This document shows positions 44,145-52,327 of a DNA stretch of 64,000 bases, in pieces; the stretch's first letter is position 1; every line of letters begins with the position of its first letter. This stretch comes from Coprobacillus cateniformis (lineage in GTDB: Bacteria > Bacillota_I > Bacilli_A > Erysipelotrichales > Coprobacillaceae). Both the position numbers and the translations under genes were made by a program. Below the pieces are notes generated by a model, which was not told the origin of the DNA, searched no databases, and saw only the letters and a program-made list of their open reading frames with translations. The DNA lies in NCBI RefSeq assembly GCF_009767585.1, contig NZ_WSNW01000001.1, positions 836,090-900,089 of the forward strand, in the 5' to 3' direction.

Positions 44145-44484
44145 AATATCACCCCAATAATGATATGTATCATCGCTAGTTATTATTCCTAAAGATTTCA
44201 TTTGAAATAAAGACTTTTATATAAGCTTCTTTTACTCTATTTTCTAACATTCCTTCCAATTGAATTGGTTTATAACAATATTTAATTATCTATATTCTAT
44301 TTTATCCTTTAACACATCTTTATTCTTGCAACACTATCTAACATAAATATCCCTCTTATGAATATTTTTAATGATTCTACACTTTTTATCTTCTAATTTA
44401 TTTATCATATTGTGTTTTTAAATAAAACATAGTTATTGTCTAATCAGGATCAGCACAGTACATATATATTCACCAAACTCACAC
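44145..44484. other. Gap upstream of the tocopherol-cyclase-like fossil
   Basis: The first about 100 bp match the upstream region of copy A (26994-27090). The rest is AT-rich without a coding frame that I can support. Confidence 0.5.
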
Positions 44485-44563
44485 AAACAGCAAAAAACCC
44501 CATAAACATGGGGTTTCGTGAGTGTACATAGTTGTACGTAAGCGTTGAAAACTGAGTTTTCTA
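44485..44563 (-). terminator. rpsI terminator, also rpsI-end repeat copy 3
   Basis: A 9-bp GC-containing stem AAACCCCAT/ATGGGGTTT (44495-44503 with 44508-44516) with a T-run on the minus strand ends the rplM-rpsI operon. The 75 bp from the rpsI stop through this hairpin are repeated at 41833-41910 and 39627-39704. Confidence 0.9.
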
Positions 44564-44953
44564 TCTCTTACTAAATTGTGGTGCTCTACGAGCTGCTTTA
44601 AGTCCATATTTCTTTCTTTCTTTAACACGTGAATCACGAGTTAATAATCCAGCTGCTTTTAATACTGGTCTATAATCAGAACCAGCTTCTAATAAAGCTC
44701 TAGAAATACCATGACGGATTGCACCAGCTTGACCAGTGTATCCTCCACCATAAACATTAACAGACACATCAAACTTACCAGTTGTTCCAGTTAATTCAAG
44801 TGGTTGGTTGACGATCATTAATAATACATCAGATGGTAAATAATCTTTTGCTTCTCTACCATTGATAACGATTTTTCCTGCACCCGGTGTTAAAATAACA
44901 CGTGCTACTGAAGACTTTCTACGTCCAGTTCCTCTGTATTGTACATTAGCCAT
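44561..44953 (-). CDS. rpsI: 30S ribosomal protein S9
   Basis: 130 residues. VQYRGTGRRKSSVARVILTP at the N-terminus and the basic C-terminal tail KAARRAPQFSKR, which reaches into the P-site tRNA region of the small subunit, are diagnostic. It follows rplM by 16 nt in the usual rplM-rpsI operon. Its stop codon is the left boundary of a repeat found twice more in the window, which points to this 3' end as an integration site. Confidence 0.98.
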   Translation of the reverse strand: MANVQYRGTGRRKSSVARVILTPGAGKIVINGREAKDYLPSDVLLMIVNQPLELTGTTGKFDVSVNVYGGGYTGQAGAIRHGISRALLEAGSDYRPVLKAAGLLTRDSRVKERKKYGLKAARRAPQFSKR

Positions 44954-44969
44954 TTATCTCTCGTCCTCC

Positions 44970-45407
44970 TTATCCCTTGATTTTCATTTCTACTGGTTTT
45001 TGTGCTGCGTGTGGATGTTCACTACCAGTGTATACAAATAATTTCATCCCTTGTTTTCTTCCAAGTGTGTTATGAGGTAACATACCTTTAACAGCTGCTT
45101 CTACAAATCCTGTAGGGTCTGCTTCTTGGAATTGGCGAGCAGTTTTCACTTTTAAACCACCTAACCAACCTGAATGATGATAGTATTTTACTGAATCTAA
45201 TTTTTTACCTGTCATCACTACTTTTTCTGCATTAACGATAATTACATAATCACCAGTATCTACATGTGGTGTAAATGTTGGTTTATGTTTTCCTCTTAAT
45301 ACAGTTGCTACTTCTGATGCTAAGCGACCTAAAGTTAAACCTTCAGCATCAACTACATACCATTTACGTTCAATTGTGGCTTCTTTAGCCATAGTTGTTT
45401 GTCTCAT
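44970..45407 (-). CDS. rplM: 50S ribosomal protein L13
   Basis: 145 residues, full family length: RKWYVVDAEGLTLGRLASEV, LRGKHKPTFTPHVDTGDYVI, KGMLPHNTLGRKQ and YTGSEHPHAAQKP. An early-assembling large-subunit protein. The AGGAGG site is 7 nt before the ATG at 45407. It is preceded by its own consensus promoter and a short leader that probably carries the L13 autoregulatory element. Confidence 0.98.
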   Translation of the reverse strand: MRQTTMAKEATIERKWYVVDAEGLTLGRLASEVATVLRGKHKPTFTPHVDTGDYVIIVNAEKVVMTGKKLDSVKYYHHSGWLGGLKVKTARQFQEADPTGFVEAAVKGMLPHNTLGRKQGMKLFVYTGSEHPHAAQKPVEMKIKG

Positions 45408-45457
45408 TTTTAATCCTCCTGTAGTTTCCGGGGCTACAAACGTTAAAATAAGGCACT
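45408..45457 (-). promoter_or_regulatory. Probable L13 autoregulatory leader
   Basis: The about 50-nt transcribed leader contains a CTTATTTTAACGTTTGTAGC stretch and a GTAG...CTAC hairpin enclosing CCCCGGAAA that ends just before the AGGAGG site. Position and look fit the Firmicute L13 leader that binds excess L13. The match is from memory. Confidence 0.5.
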
Positions 45458-45461
45458 TTCT

Positions 45462-45489
45462 ATTATAGCAATATCGTTGATTTTGTCAA
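45462..45489 (-). promoter_or_regulatory. Promoter of rplM-rpsI
   Basis: TTGACA (45484-45489) and TATAAT (45462-45467) on the minus strand with a 16-bp spacer: both hexamers are perfect consensus. Confidence 0.85.
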
Positions 45490-45512
45490 TATAAATTTGA
45501 ATATGTCTTCTA

Positions 45513-46646
45513 TCATTTATAAGATATTTCATTTAATGATATAATATAGTAATCTTGTGTATTTGTAATAATCAAGTAGTTATCTTCTGTAATAAAACAT
45601 TCTATATATTCTTCTGTTCCTAAATAATCTAATTCTTTAACTTTATTTTCATTAAAATCTACTATAACAATTTTTTTATTGTCAAAAGAACTAAATACAA
45701 TATATCTATTCTTAAATACAGCATAGTCATATGTTTTAAAATTAATATCAATTGTTTGTTTTCTATTTTGATAAATATCGTTAATTATTGTTTTGTTTTC
45801 ATCAAACTCCAATGTAAAAGTTGATGCTGATGGATAGATACATTCAACATTTAAATTTGTTGATTTTAATGTCGTTAAATCAATAATACAAGTCTTGTTA
45901 TTATTATTAAATGTAATCAATTTTTTATCATCTAAAAAACTAAATTCATTGCTATGTGCATAAGCAGGCAAATCTTTTAATGCTCTTTCTTGATGTGTTT
46001 TGGTATTATAAACAGTCCAATACTTATCTGTCTTATTAATTAATATATATGTTGTTTCTGGTGATATAGCAAAATTTACTGAATCATTATCTTTAGTTAA
46101 TTTTTTAACATCCTGGTTTTTTAAATTCAATGAACATAAATTGGTATCTGATGAACCAAAATACATAATATCTCCATTGAGATACATAAGTGAATAGACA
46201 ATATAACCTTTCTCATTAAATGTTAAAATTTGATTCTGATAACGAACATAGTCAAATGAATAATTTTGATTTTGATATACTCCTTCCATATGTTTGATTT
46301 CCTGTTCAATATATTTTCCATTTTGTAAAACAAAGATATTATCTATGACTTGTTCATTGTTACTTTCATGATAATAATACAAGAATGAATTTATAAATGT
46401 ACATTGTTTGTCTATTTTATAAATTGGTTCAACTGATTTTATTTGAAACTGCTGATAAATCCATGAACGAAATTCTTCATTATACGCATAAATTACAGTA
46501 AAAGATGAAAAACACAATATCATAATAAGTCCTGTTATAACTAATTTATTCATATAAAAAACTTTCTTTTTATGTGGCTGACTTAGCATCTCATGTTTCC
46601 AATCATTAGGTGTTTGAATATAATCAAATTCTTTAAATTTATTCAT
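45513..46646 (-). CDS. Membrane-anchored propeller protein, putative anti-sigma factor
   Basis: About 377 residues. A short cytoplasmic N-terminus (residues 1-33, with YIQTPNDWKHEM) precedes one membrane helix (LVITGLIMILCFSSFTVIYA), and the large remainder outside the membrane has repeated beta motifs like a propeller (YILINKTDKYWTVYNTKTHQ, YAVFKNRYIVFSSFDNKKIV). The ATG at 46646 with a GGTGAT site overlaps the sigma gene stop by 8 nt, so the two are translationally coupled. By position and topology it is the likely anti-sigma or signal-receiving partner of the ECF factor. No known anti-sigma domain is evident. Confidence 0.7.
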   Translation of the reverse strand: MNKFKEFDYIQTPNDWKHEMLSQPHKKKVFYMNKLVITGLIMILCFSSFTVIYAYNEEFRSWIYQQFQIKSVEPIYKIDKQCTFINSFLYYYHESNNEQVIDNIFVLQNGKYIEQEIKHMEGVYQNQNYSFDYVRYQNQILTFNEKGYIVYSLMYLNGDIMYFGSSDTNLCSLNLKNQDVKKLTKDNDSVNFAISPETTYILINKTDKYWTVYNTKTHQERALKDLPAYAHSNEFSFLDDKKLITFNNNNKTCIIDLTTLKSTNLNVECIYPSASTFTLEFDENKTIINDIYQNRKQTIDINFKTYDYAVFKNRYIVFSSFDNKKIVIVDFNENKVKELDYLGTEEYIECFITEDNYLIITNTQDYYIISLNEISYK

Positions 46647-47115
46647 AAAAATCACCAACCTTTTTTCTTAATAGTTCTCTCCCTCTTTTTAAATATGACT
46701 TAATTGTATTTTGATTCATCTGTAATATTTCACTTATTTCTTGAATATGATATCCCTCATAATAATATAAATATAAAATATTTCTATATTTCTTTGGAAG
46801 TTTTAAAACTTCAGGAAGTAATGTCAATTCTTGTTTGTTGTCAATCATAATGATTTTATCTATATCTATAGTCAATCTATAAAACACTCTTCTATAATTC
46901 CGACACTCATTAATACAAACTCTTATAAGCCATGCTTTAAGATGTTCTTCACTACAAAATTCAATATCTTTCTCAAATAACTTCATAAAAACATTTTGAT
47001 AACAATCTTTTGCATCATCACTATTACGTAAGTTAACAATGCATATTCTTGTAATCATATCACTATATGTTTCAAGAACATCTTCAAAACTCATTCCCAA
47101 TATTATCTTTTGCAT
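46639..47115 (-). CDS. ECF-type RNA polymerase sigma factor
   Basis: A 158-residue sigma-70 family protein with only regions 2 and 4. Region 2 is VLETYSDMITRICIVNLRNS followed by DDAKDCYQNVFMKLF; region 4 is LPKKYRNILYLYYYEGYHIQ followed by EISEILQMNQNTIKSYLKRG. The GGGAGGG site favours the ATG at 47115 (two codons into the open frame). It is coupled to the membrane propeller protein. The target regulon is not evident here. Confidence 0.93.
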   Translation of the reverse strand: MQKIILGMSFEDVLETYSDMITRICIVNLRNSDDAKDCYQNVFMKLFEKDIEFCSEEHLKAWLIRVCINECRNYRRVFYRLTIDIDKIIMIDNKQELTLLPEVLKLPKKYRNILYLYYYEGYHIQEISEILQMNQNTIKSYLKRGRELLRKKVGDFYE

Positions 47116-47166
47116 CGCCATTCCCTCCCCTCATTATCAATACAATTGAGTATAATAAAAAGTTGC

Positions 47167-47195
47167 AAAAAAAGAAAGATTTTTTATCTTTCTTT
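47167..47195 (-). terminator. Terminator of the ecfA1-truA-PHP operon
   Basis: A 10-bp stem AAAGAAAGAT/ATCTTTCTTT (47171-47180 with 47186-47195) with a T-run on the minus strand directly after the PHP gene. Confidence 0.85.
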
Positions 47196-48103
47196 TATCT
47201 TATATCATATTCAGATTGAAATTTCTTAAAATCTCCTTGTAAAAAATCAAAATGATCAATTAAATGTAACCGATGATCTTGTGCAAACTTTATCATTTGA
47301 TTGTACATAGCATCATTAAAATCGGATGGATCATGTGCATCAAATCCTATGATAACATCATTTCCAACTTCGCTTGCTATATCCCAAAAATGAGCATTTG
47401 GATATAAAAATAATTGTTCACCATTAATATTTTTAAGTCCCCTACGCATTCCACCGGCATTAATTTCTAATGGAATGTTTAAATCCTTTGCCTTCTGGCA
47501 AATTCGTCTTGAGACAGTCTGTACATCTAAATCGAACTGATTATATCCTATTAAGAATAAATCTGGGTGCGCTAAATAACTAAATAAGTTTGTTTCAAGA
47601 GCCTTTTCAACATCATTACAATAGAGATAAATATCTTTCTTTGTCATTTTCTCTTTACCAAAATAATCATTAGAAATACAATGTTTATGAAAATGATGCC
47701 CTAATATCAAATAATCAACCTTATGTTCATATAATAGTTTTTGATAATAATCAAAATAAACAGAGAGTCCTTCTGCTTCAAATCCTTTATAAATTTTTAT
47801 TTTATCTTCATATGACTTTTGATATTGTGATAAAAGTTCTAAATGTGTTTCCATATCTCTATATGGCATTCTCATATTAGGACCATCTTTTATAATAGCT
47901 TTTAATAAACTCAATAAACTTCTCACTCCTCTTACTGAAGGTAAGGAGCGAATTAAATGCTTTCGATAATGAGGAAAAGGAACATGACAGCACATTCCCA
48001 ATTCTTCTATTCCCATATCTATAGCAGCCTGAATCATATCTTCCTCATTACCATTTGCATGGCCACAACGATATGTATGTGTATGATAATTAGTCTTCTT
48101 CAT
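47195..48103 (-). CDS. PHP-domain histidinol-phosphatase-like enzyme
   Basis: A 302-residue PHP phosphoesterase of the HisJ/HisK type. Metal-binding motifs are YHTHTYRCGHANG (HxH), the His in MCCHVPFPHYR, the Glu in IYKGFEAEGL, LGHHFHKH, YLAHPDLF and the terminal GFDAHDPSDF. HisK dephosphorylates L-histidinol phosphate; no other his genes are near, so the real substrate may differ. The AGAGGT site selects the ATG at 48103, overlapping truA by 14 nt; the frame to 48166 has no site. Confidence 0.85.
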   Translation of the reverse strand: MKKTNYHTHTYRCGHANGNEEDMIQAAIDMGIEELGMCCHVPFPHYRKHLIRSLPSVRGVRSLLSLLKAIIKDGPNMRMPYRDMETHLELLSQYQKSYEDKIKIYKGFEAEGLSVYFDYYQKLLYEHKVDYLILGHHFHKHCISNDYFGKEKMTKKDIYLYCNDVEKALETNLFSYLAHPDLFLIGYNQFDLDVQTVSRRICQKAKDLNIPLEINAGGMRRGLKNINGEQLFLYPNAHFWDIASEVGNDVIIGFDAHDPSDFNDAMYNQMIKFAQDHRLHLIDHFDFLQGDFKKFQSEYDIR

Positions 48104-48824
48104 AATATACCTCTTGTAAATATAATCCCTGTGGTTTAGCTTTAAATAAACATTTCTTAGTTCCACAACTTTCTAACATTTCTGACAATATTTCCTTGGA
48201 AATGCGTTTTGCACCTACTTGAATAATTCCTCCAACAAGATGTCTGACCATATATCTTCTAAAACCATTGCCAATGAGACGGAATGTTATTATTCCATCT
48301 TCCTCTACAATATCAAAAGTATATAGTGTTCGAATAGTATTTCCATACTGGTCATAACTACAAAAAGATGCAAAATTATGTTCACCTATAAATATTTGGG
48401 ATGCTTCTCTCATGAGTTCTATATCAAGTTGTCTTCCATATTGGAAAACATAATTTGTATCAAATGGATTATATTCTTTTGTACTTAATAAATAACGATA
48501 CTCTTTTTTTATTGCACTATAACGTGAATGGAACTCATCATCTGTATAAGATGCATCTAATATATATATATCATTTGGCATAAAGTGATTAATTGCTCTT
48601 TTCCATTGTTGTGGTGGTAAGTCTTTTTTTGTATCAAAATGAAAAACTTGATGGACTGCATGTACCTTGGCATCGGTTCTTCCAGAAGCATGAATAATAA
48701 CTTCTTCCTCATTTATCTTTTTCAATGCTTTCTGTATTTCTCCCTGTACAGTTCTTTCTTTATCCTGAACTTGAAAGCCATGGAATCGGCTTCCATCATA
48801 ACTGACAACACATTTTACTCTCAT
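48090..48824 (-). CDS. truA: tRNA pseudouridine(38-40) synthase TruA
   Basis: 244 residues. VVSYDGSRFHGFQVQDKERT at the N-terminus, the catalytic Asp in HASGRTDAKVHAVHQVFHFD, and YRYLLS then NFASFCSYDQYGNTIRTL are typical. It isomerises uridines 38-40 in tRNA anticodon arms. The ATG at 48824 overlaps the ecfT stop as ATGA; the longer frame to 48857 lies inside ecfT and lacks a site. It belongs to the conserved ecfA1-ecfA2-ecfT-truA string. Confidence 0.95.
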   Translation of the reverse strand: MRVKCVVSYDGSRFHGFQVQDKERTVQGEIQKALKKINEEEVIIHASGRTDAKVHAVHQVFHFDTKKDLPPQQWKRAINHFMPNDIYILDASYTDDEFHSRYSAIKKEYRYLLSTKEYNPFDTNYVFQYGRQLDIELMREASQIFIGEHNFASFCSYDQYGNTIRTLYTFDIVEEDGIITFRLIGNGFRRYMVRHLVGGIIQVGAKRISKEILSEMLESCGTKKCLFKAKPQGLYLQEVYYEED

Positions 48825-49621
48825 AAAACAATACTCATAGTAATTAAAACTGTACACATAGCTAAAACACTTAATAACGAAACTGTATCAGCCAATTGCC
48901 AATGAAGCTGTTTATATCTTGTACGTTTTGCTTCTGGATTATAATTACGACTTTCCATTGCGTTTGCTAAATCTTCTGCTCTTTGAAATGCAGATATAAA
49001 AAGTGGAATGATGAGGGAAACAATAGACATAATTTTATCTTTTAAACGCCCTTCTGAGAATTCAACACCGCGACTTGCTTGTGCTTTCATAATCCTTTGT
49101 GTTTCTTCCAAGAGAGTTGGAATAAAACGTAAAGCAATAGAAATCATCATTGCAACTTCATGAGTAGGAAATCCTACTTTCTTAAATGGAGATAAAAGAT
49201 GCTCTATTCCTAATGTTAGATCTAATGGCTTTGTGGTCGCTGTCAAAACTGTTGTCATAATGATAATGAGAATAAGACGTATAAATATATATGCTGTTTG
49301 TAACAGAGCTTGGTCATAAATTTTAATGAAACCAAACGAAAACAATAGATTTCCTCTTTGAATAAATAAGAGATTAAAAAACATTAAGAAAAGCATCATA
49401 AATAACATTGGTTTAATTGCTTTTAATATCTGTGAGATTTTAATATGTGATAAAATAATCATGAATATAACAAAGAGACCTAAAATTCCATAACCTAAAA
49501 ATCCTGCATCAAAGAAAACAGCAATTAACAAAAGTAATAATGATCCAATTTTCAAACGAGGATCTAAACGATGGATAAAACTATCAATTGGTAGATATCT
49601 ACCAAACATCATATTATTCAT
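48821..49621 (-). CDS. ecfT: ECF transporter transmembrane protein EcfT
   Basis: A 266-residue membrane protein with about five helices. The two coupling-helix motifs with Ala-Arg-Gly character are present (KAQASRGVEF near residue 183 and ANAMESRNYNP near 226), which contact the ATPases. It forms the shared energising module of vitamin importers; the substrate-binding S component is encoded elsewhere. It overlaps ecfA2 by 8 nt and truA by 4 nt. Confidence 0.95.
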   Translation of the reverse strand: MNNMMFGRYLPIDSFIHRLDPRLKIGSLLLLLIAVFFDAGFLGYGILGLFVIFMIILSHIKISQILKAIKPMLFMMLFLMFFNLLFIQRGNLLFSFGFIKIYDQALLQTAYIFIRLILIIIMTTVLTATTKPLDLTLGIEHLLSPFKKVGFPTHEVAMMISIALRFIPTLLEETQRIMKAQASRGVEFSEGRLKDKIMSIVSLIIPLFISAFQRAEDLANAMESRNYNPEAKRTRYKQLHWQLADTVSLLSVLAMCTVLITMSIVL

Positions 49622-50465
49622 TAATTTGCCCTCCTATTTCTTCAATTAATTGATTAATATCTTTAAGTGAAGGATCAATATGATAACCATTTGCATTTAA
49701 TTCTAAAATAAATGATGTAATCATTGGCAAATCTATACTTAGTGATGTTAAATATTCCGTTTCTCTAAATAATTCATCTACAGTCACATGTTTCTCTACA
49801 CGCCCTTTGTTCATGACCACAACATCGTCACAATATTCTAAGACTTGATTCATGTCATGAGAAACTAAAATAACTGTTTTTCCCTGTTGATTAATTTTTT
49901 GAAATAAATTGAGCATTTCTTTAGCTCCTTGAGGATCCAATCCAGCTGTTGGTTCATCTAGTATGAGAATATCTGGATTCATTGCTAAAATTCCGGCTAT
50001 AGCGACTCTACGTTTTTGACCACCTGATAAATCAAAAGGTGACTTTTCTAAATATGATTCATCTAATCCAACCAATTCTAGTGTTTCTTTAGCAATTTCA
50101 ATAGCCTCTTCTTCATTAACACCAAAATTCTTTGGTCCAAAGATAATATCCTTTAAGATTGTTTCTTCAAATAATTGATACTCAGGGAACTGGAAAACTA
50201 ACCCAGCTTTTTTTCTTAAAGGTTTTAATGTTTCTGGTTTATCTGTTGCTGTAATCAAAATATCATCTACCTTTATTTCACCTGCCGTAGGTAATAATAA
50301 TGCATTTATATGCTGTATAAGCGTAGACTTACCGCTTCCTGTATGTCCTATTAGAGCTGTCATACTACCTGTTTTGATATTCAAATCAATGCCTTTTAAG
50401 GCATGATAAGAGAATGGTGTATTTTCACTATATGTATGTTCTACTTCTTTGAATGTAATTGACAT
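49614..50465 (-). CDS. ecfA2: ECF transporter ATPase EcfA2
   Basis: A 283-residue ABC ATPase: Walker A GHTGSGKST, Q-loop VFQFPEYQLFEET, signature DLSGGQKRRVAIAG, Walker B DILILDEPTAGLD and the switch His in LVSHDM. It powers vitamin uptake through EcfT together with EcfA1. Its start overlaps the end of ecfA1 by 25 nt, with a GGTGA site inside the upstream gene. Confidence 0.95.
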   Translation of the reverse strand: MSITFKEVEHTYSENTPFSYHALKGIDLNIKTGSMTALIGHTGSGKSTLIQHINALLLPTAGEIKVDDILITATDKPETLKPLRKKAGLVFQFPEYQLFEETILKDIIFGPKNFGVNEEEAIEIAKETLELVGLDESYLEKSPFDLSGGQKRRVAIAGILAMNPDILILDEPTAGLDPQGAKEMLNLFQKINQQGKTVILVSHDMNQVLEYCDDVVVMNKGRVEKHVTVDELFRETEYLTSLSIDLPMITSFILELNANGYHIDPSLKDINQLIEEIGGQINE

Positions 50466-51271
50466 AATTCTTTCACCAACTTTTCTTTATCTATATAGTC
50501 ATTCACTTGAATTCCTTTACTTTGAAGACCTTTTGATATTTTATATGCAAAAGGAATATCTAAAGATAGAGATTCAATTTGTTGTTGTTTCATTAATACA
50601 TTTTCAGGTGTTCCAGTATCAATAATATGTCCATCTCCTAATAAAATGACATAGTCAGACATGGCTGCCTCTTCAATATCATGTGTAATTGACAAAATAG
50701 TCATATTTTTGTCTTTATTTAATTGGTGAACCAATGCGTTGATTTCTGTTTTTCCTTTAGGATCAAGCATACTTGTTGATTCATCTAGAATGATAATAGA
50801 TGGGCTCATTGCTAAGATTCCTGCAATAGCCACACGCTGCTTTTGACCTCCGGAAAGCTTAGTTGGTTCATGGTCTAAAAATTCTAACATATTTACCTTC
50901 TTAGCATACTCATGTATGATATCATCCATAAGTGCTGGATCAACACATGTATTCTCTAACCCAAACGCAATATCATCTCTAACTGTAGCACCAATGAATT
51001 GATTATCTGGATTTTGAAATACAATTCCTATCTGATTTCTCACTTCACTTAAGGTTTCCTCTGTAAGAGTTATACCTCCAACAATAATATCACCACTCTT
51101 CTTTTCTAATAATCCCATTAAGAGCTTAGCAATAGTACTTTTGCCACTTCCATTGTGTCCCAATATAGTTGTATATGAACCTTTTTGAATTTCAAAAGAT
51201 ATATCTTCAATTGTTTTTGAACCTTCTTCATATTCAAAAGATAAATGCTTAATTTCTATTATTTTCTCCAT
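50441..51271 (-). CDS. ecfA1: ECF transporter ATPase EcfA1
   Basis: A 276-residue ABC ATPase: Walker A GHNGSGKST, Q-loop VFQNPDNQFIGATV, signature KLSGGQKQRVAIAG, Walker B SIIILDESTSMLD (Ser at the usual Pro position) and SITHDI. The TTGGAGG site selects the ATG at 51271; the upstream part of the frame to 51412 runs through the promoter and terminator region and is not coding. It heads the ecfA1-ecfA2-ecfT-truA-PHP operon. Confidence 0.95.
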   Translation of the reverse strand: MEKIIEIKHLSFEYEEGSKTIEDISFEIQKGSYTTILGHNGSGKSTIAKLLMGLLEKKSGDIIVGGITLTEETLSEVRNQIGIVFQNPDNQFIGATVRDDIAFGLENTCVDPALMDDIIHEYAKKVNMLEFLDHEPTKLSGGQKQRVAIAGILAMSPSIIILDESTSMLDPKGKTEINALVHQLNKDKNMTILSITHDIEEAAMSDYVILLGDGHIIDTGTPENVLMKQQQIESLSLDIPFAYKISKGLQSKGIQVNDYIDKEKLVKELCQLHSKK

Positions 51272-51293
51272 GGTTTTTCCTCCAAGTATTACA

Positions 51294-51322
51294 ATTTTAT
51301 TATGATTATTAAATCTTGTCAA
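51294..51322 (-). promoter_or_regulatory. Promoter of the ecfA1 operon
   Basis: TTGACA (51317-51322) and TAAAAT (51294-51299) on the minus strand with a 17-bp spacer, 23 nt before the start codon at 51271. Confidence 0.8.
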
Positions 51323-51332
51323 CCAAATACAT

Positions 51333-51358
51333 AAGAAAAGGGATTTTTCTAAAATCCC
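51333..51358 (-). terminator. Terminator of the RpiR-type gene
   Basis: An 8-bp stem GGGATTTT/AAAATCCC (51340-51347 with 51351-51358) followed on the minus strand by TTTTCTT, separating this gene from the ecf operon. Confidence 0.85.
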
Positions 51359-51371
51359 CAATATATCATAC

Positions 51372-52244
51372 TTATTCTTCATCAATATATTCAAATCCAG
51401 AGATACGATCATCTATTTCTTTAGCAATATTAATCTTCTCATCTAGATTCTTCTTATAATTTAATGAGAAGATACATCCATACAAAATATCAAGCAAACA
51501 CTTCACGGATGTTGAAGATGCAAAGTCACCAATTTTTGTATGTAACATTTCACGTGATGATATTCTTAAAGCAACATCAGCTAATCTTGAAAGTTCATTA
51601 TCTGCAATACTTGTGATTGCAATCATTGGGGTTTTCTTTTCTTTAAGCATATGAGCGATCCTTAATACAAATTCTGTTTGACCTGAATATGAAATTAAAA
51701 TTGCACAGTGCTTTTGATTACTCATGGCTGCTTGAACTTTAGCATCACCTGGCAAACTGCATATATGTGTGTGTTTATGAATAAAAAACATTTTCTCTGC
51801 AAAAAGCTGAGCTAATAGAACTTTTTCAGAAACTCCATAAATATCAATTTCCTCAGTATCTCTTAGCAATCTCATAGCTTTATACAAATGATCATGGTCA
51901 AGTAATGAAATAGTATCTTGGATAGTTTCAGTTTCAAGTGTTGATATATTGTGAGCAATTGTCATGAAATCATCACTCACAACAAAAGGTATACTTGCAT
52001 CAACCTCTTGTGATGAATATAAATATTCTAACTCTTTCAAGTAATCTTCCTTAAAAGCATTCCATCCTGAGTATCCAAGTTTTTTTGCAATTCTTATTAA
52101 CAATGGGGCAGATGTGTAGGTTTGTTGCGCTATATAACTTACTGACATGTCTCTTATCTTCTCACCCTGTTCAAGAATATATTTGACAATAACAGCTTCA
52201 CTTGTTGAAAAATGTACTTTTTCAATTTTATGAGTAATTAACAT
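51372..52244 (-). CDS. MurR/RpiR-family transcriptional regulator
   Basis: A 290-residue regulator. An N-terminal HTH_6 domain (residues about 5-80: MSVSYIAQQTYTSAPLLIRI, AKKLGYSGWNAFKEDY) is followed by a SIS sugar-phosphate-binding domain (EEIDIYGVSEKVLLAQLFAE; ILISYSGQTEFVLRIAHML; PMIAITSIADNELSRLADVA). It would respond to a phosphosugar. It is transcribed alone between the coiled-coil gene and the ecf operon, with no sugar genes adjacent, so its target is unknown. The GGGGTGAT site is good. Confidence 0.9.
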   Translation of the reverse strand: MLITHKIEKVHFSTSEAVIVKYILEQGEKIRDMSVSYIAQQTYTSAPLLIRIAKKLGYSGWNAFKEDYLKELEYLYSSQEVDASIPFVVSDDFMTIAHNISTLETETIQDTISLLDHDHLYKAMRLLRDTEEIDIYGVSEKVLLAQLFAEKMFFIHKHTHICSLPGDAKVQAAMSNQKHCAILISYSGQTEFVLRIAHMLKEKKTPMIAITSIADNELSRLADVALRISSREMLHTKIGDFASSTSVKCLLDILYGCIFSLNYKKNLDEKINIAKEIDDRISGFEYIDEE

Positions 52245-52292
52245 GATATCACCCCTTTTGATTATTATACTCTTATTTTTGAAAGTGTAAAT

Positions 52293-52319
52293 AAAAAGTC
52301 TTATGATAACTCATAAGAC
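52293..52319 (-). terminator. Terminator of the coiled-coil gene
   Basis: A perfect 9-bp stem GTCTTATGA/TCATAAGAC (52298-52306 with 52311-52319) followed by a T-run on the minus strand. Confidence 0.88.
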
Positions 52320-52327
52320 CTCTTGAT

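Noticed and set aside
39411..44563. The triplicated rpsI-end sequence as a CRISPR array or an insertion sequence
   Set aside because: The copies are about 2.2 and 2.7 kb apart, there are no short regular spacers or cas genes, and there is no transposase or terminal inverted repeat.
45408..45512. A T-box or metabolite riboswitch before rplM
   Set aside because: The leader from the consensus promoter is only about 50 nt, with no specifier stem or T-box sequence.
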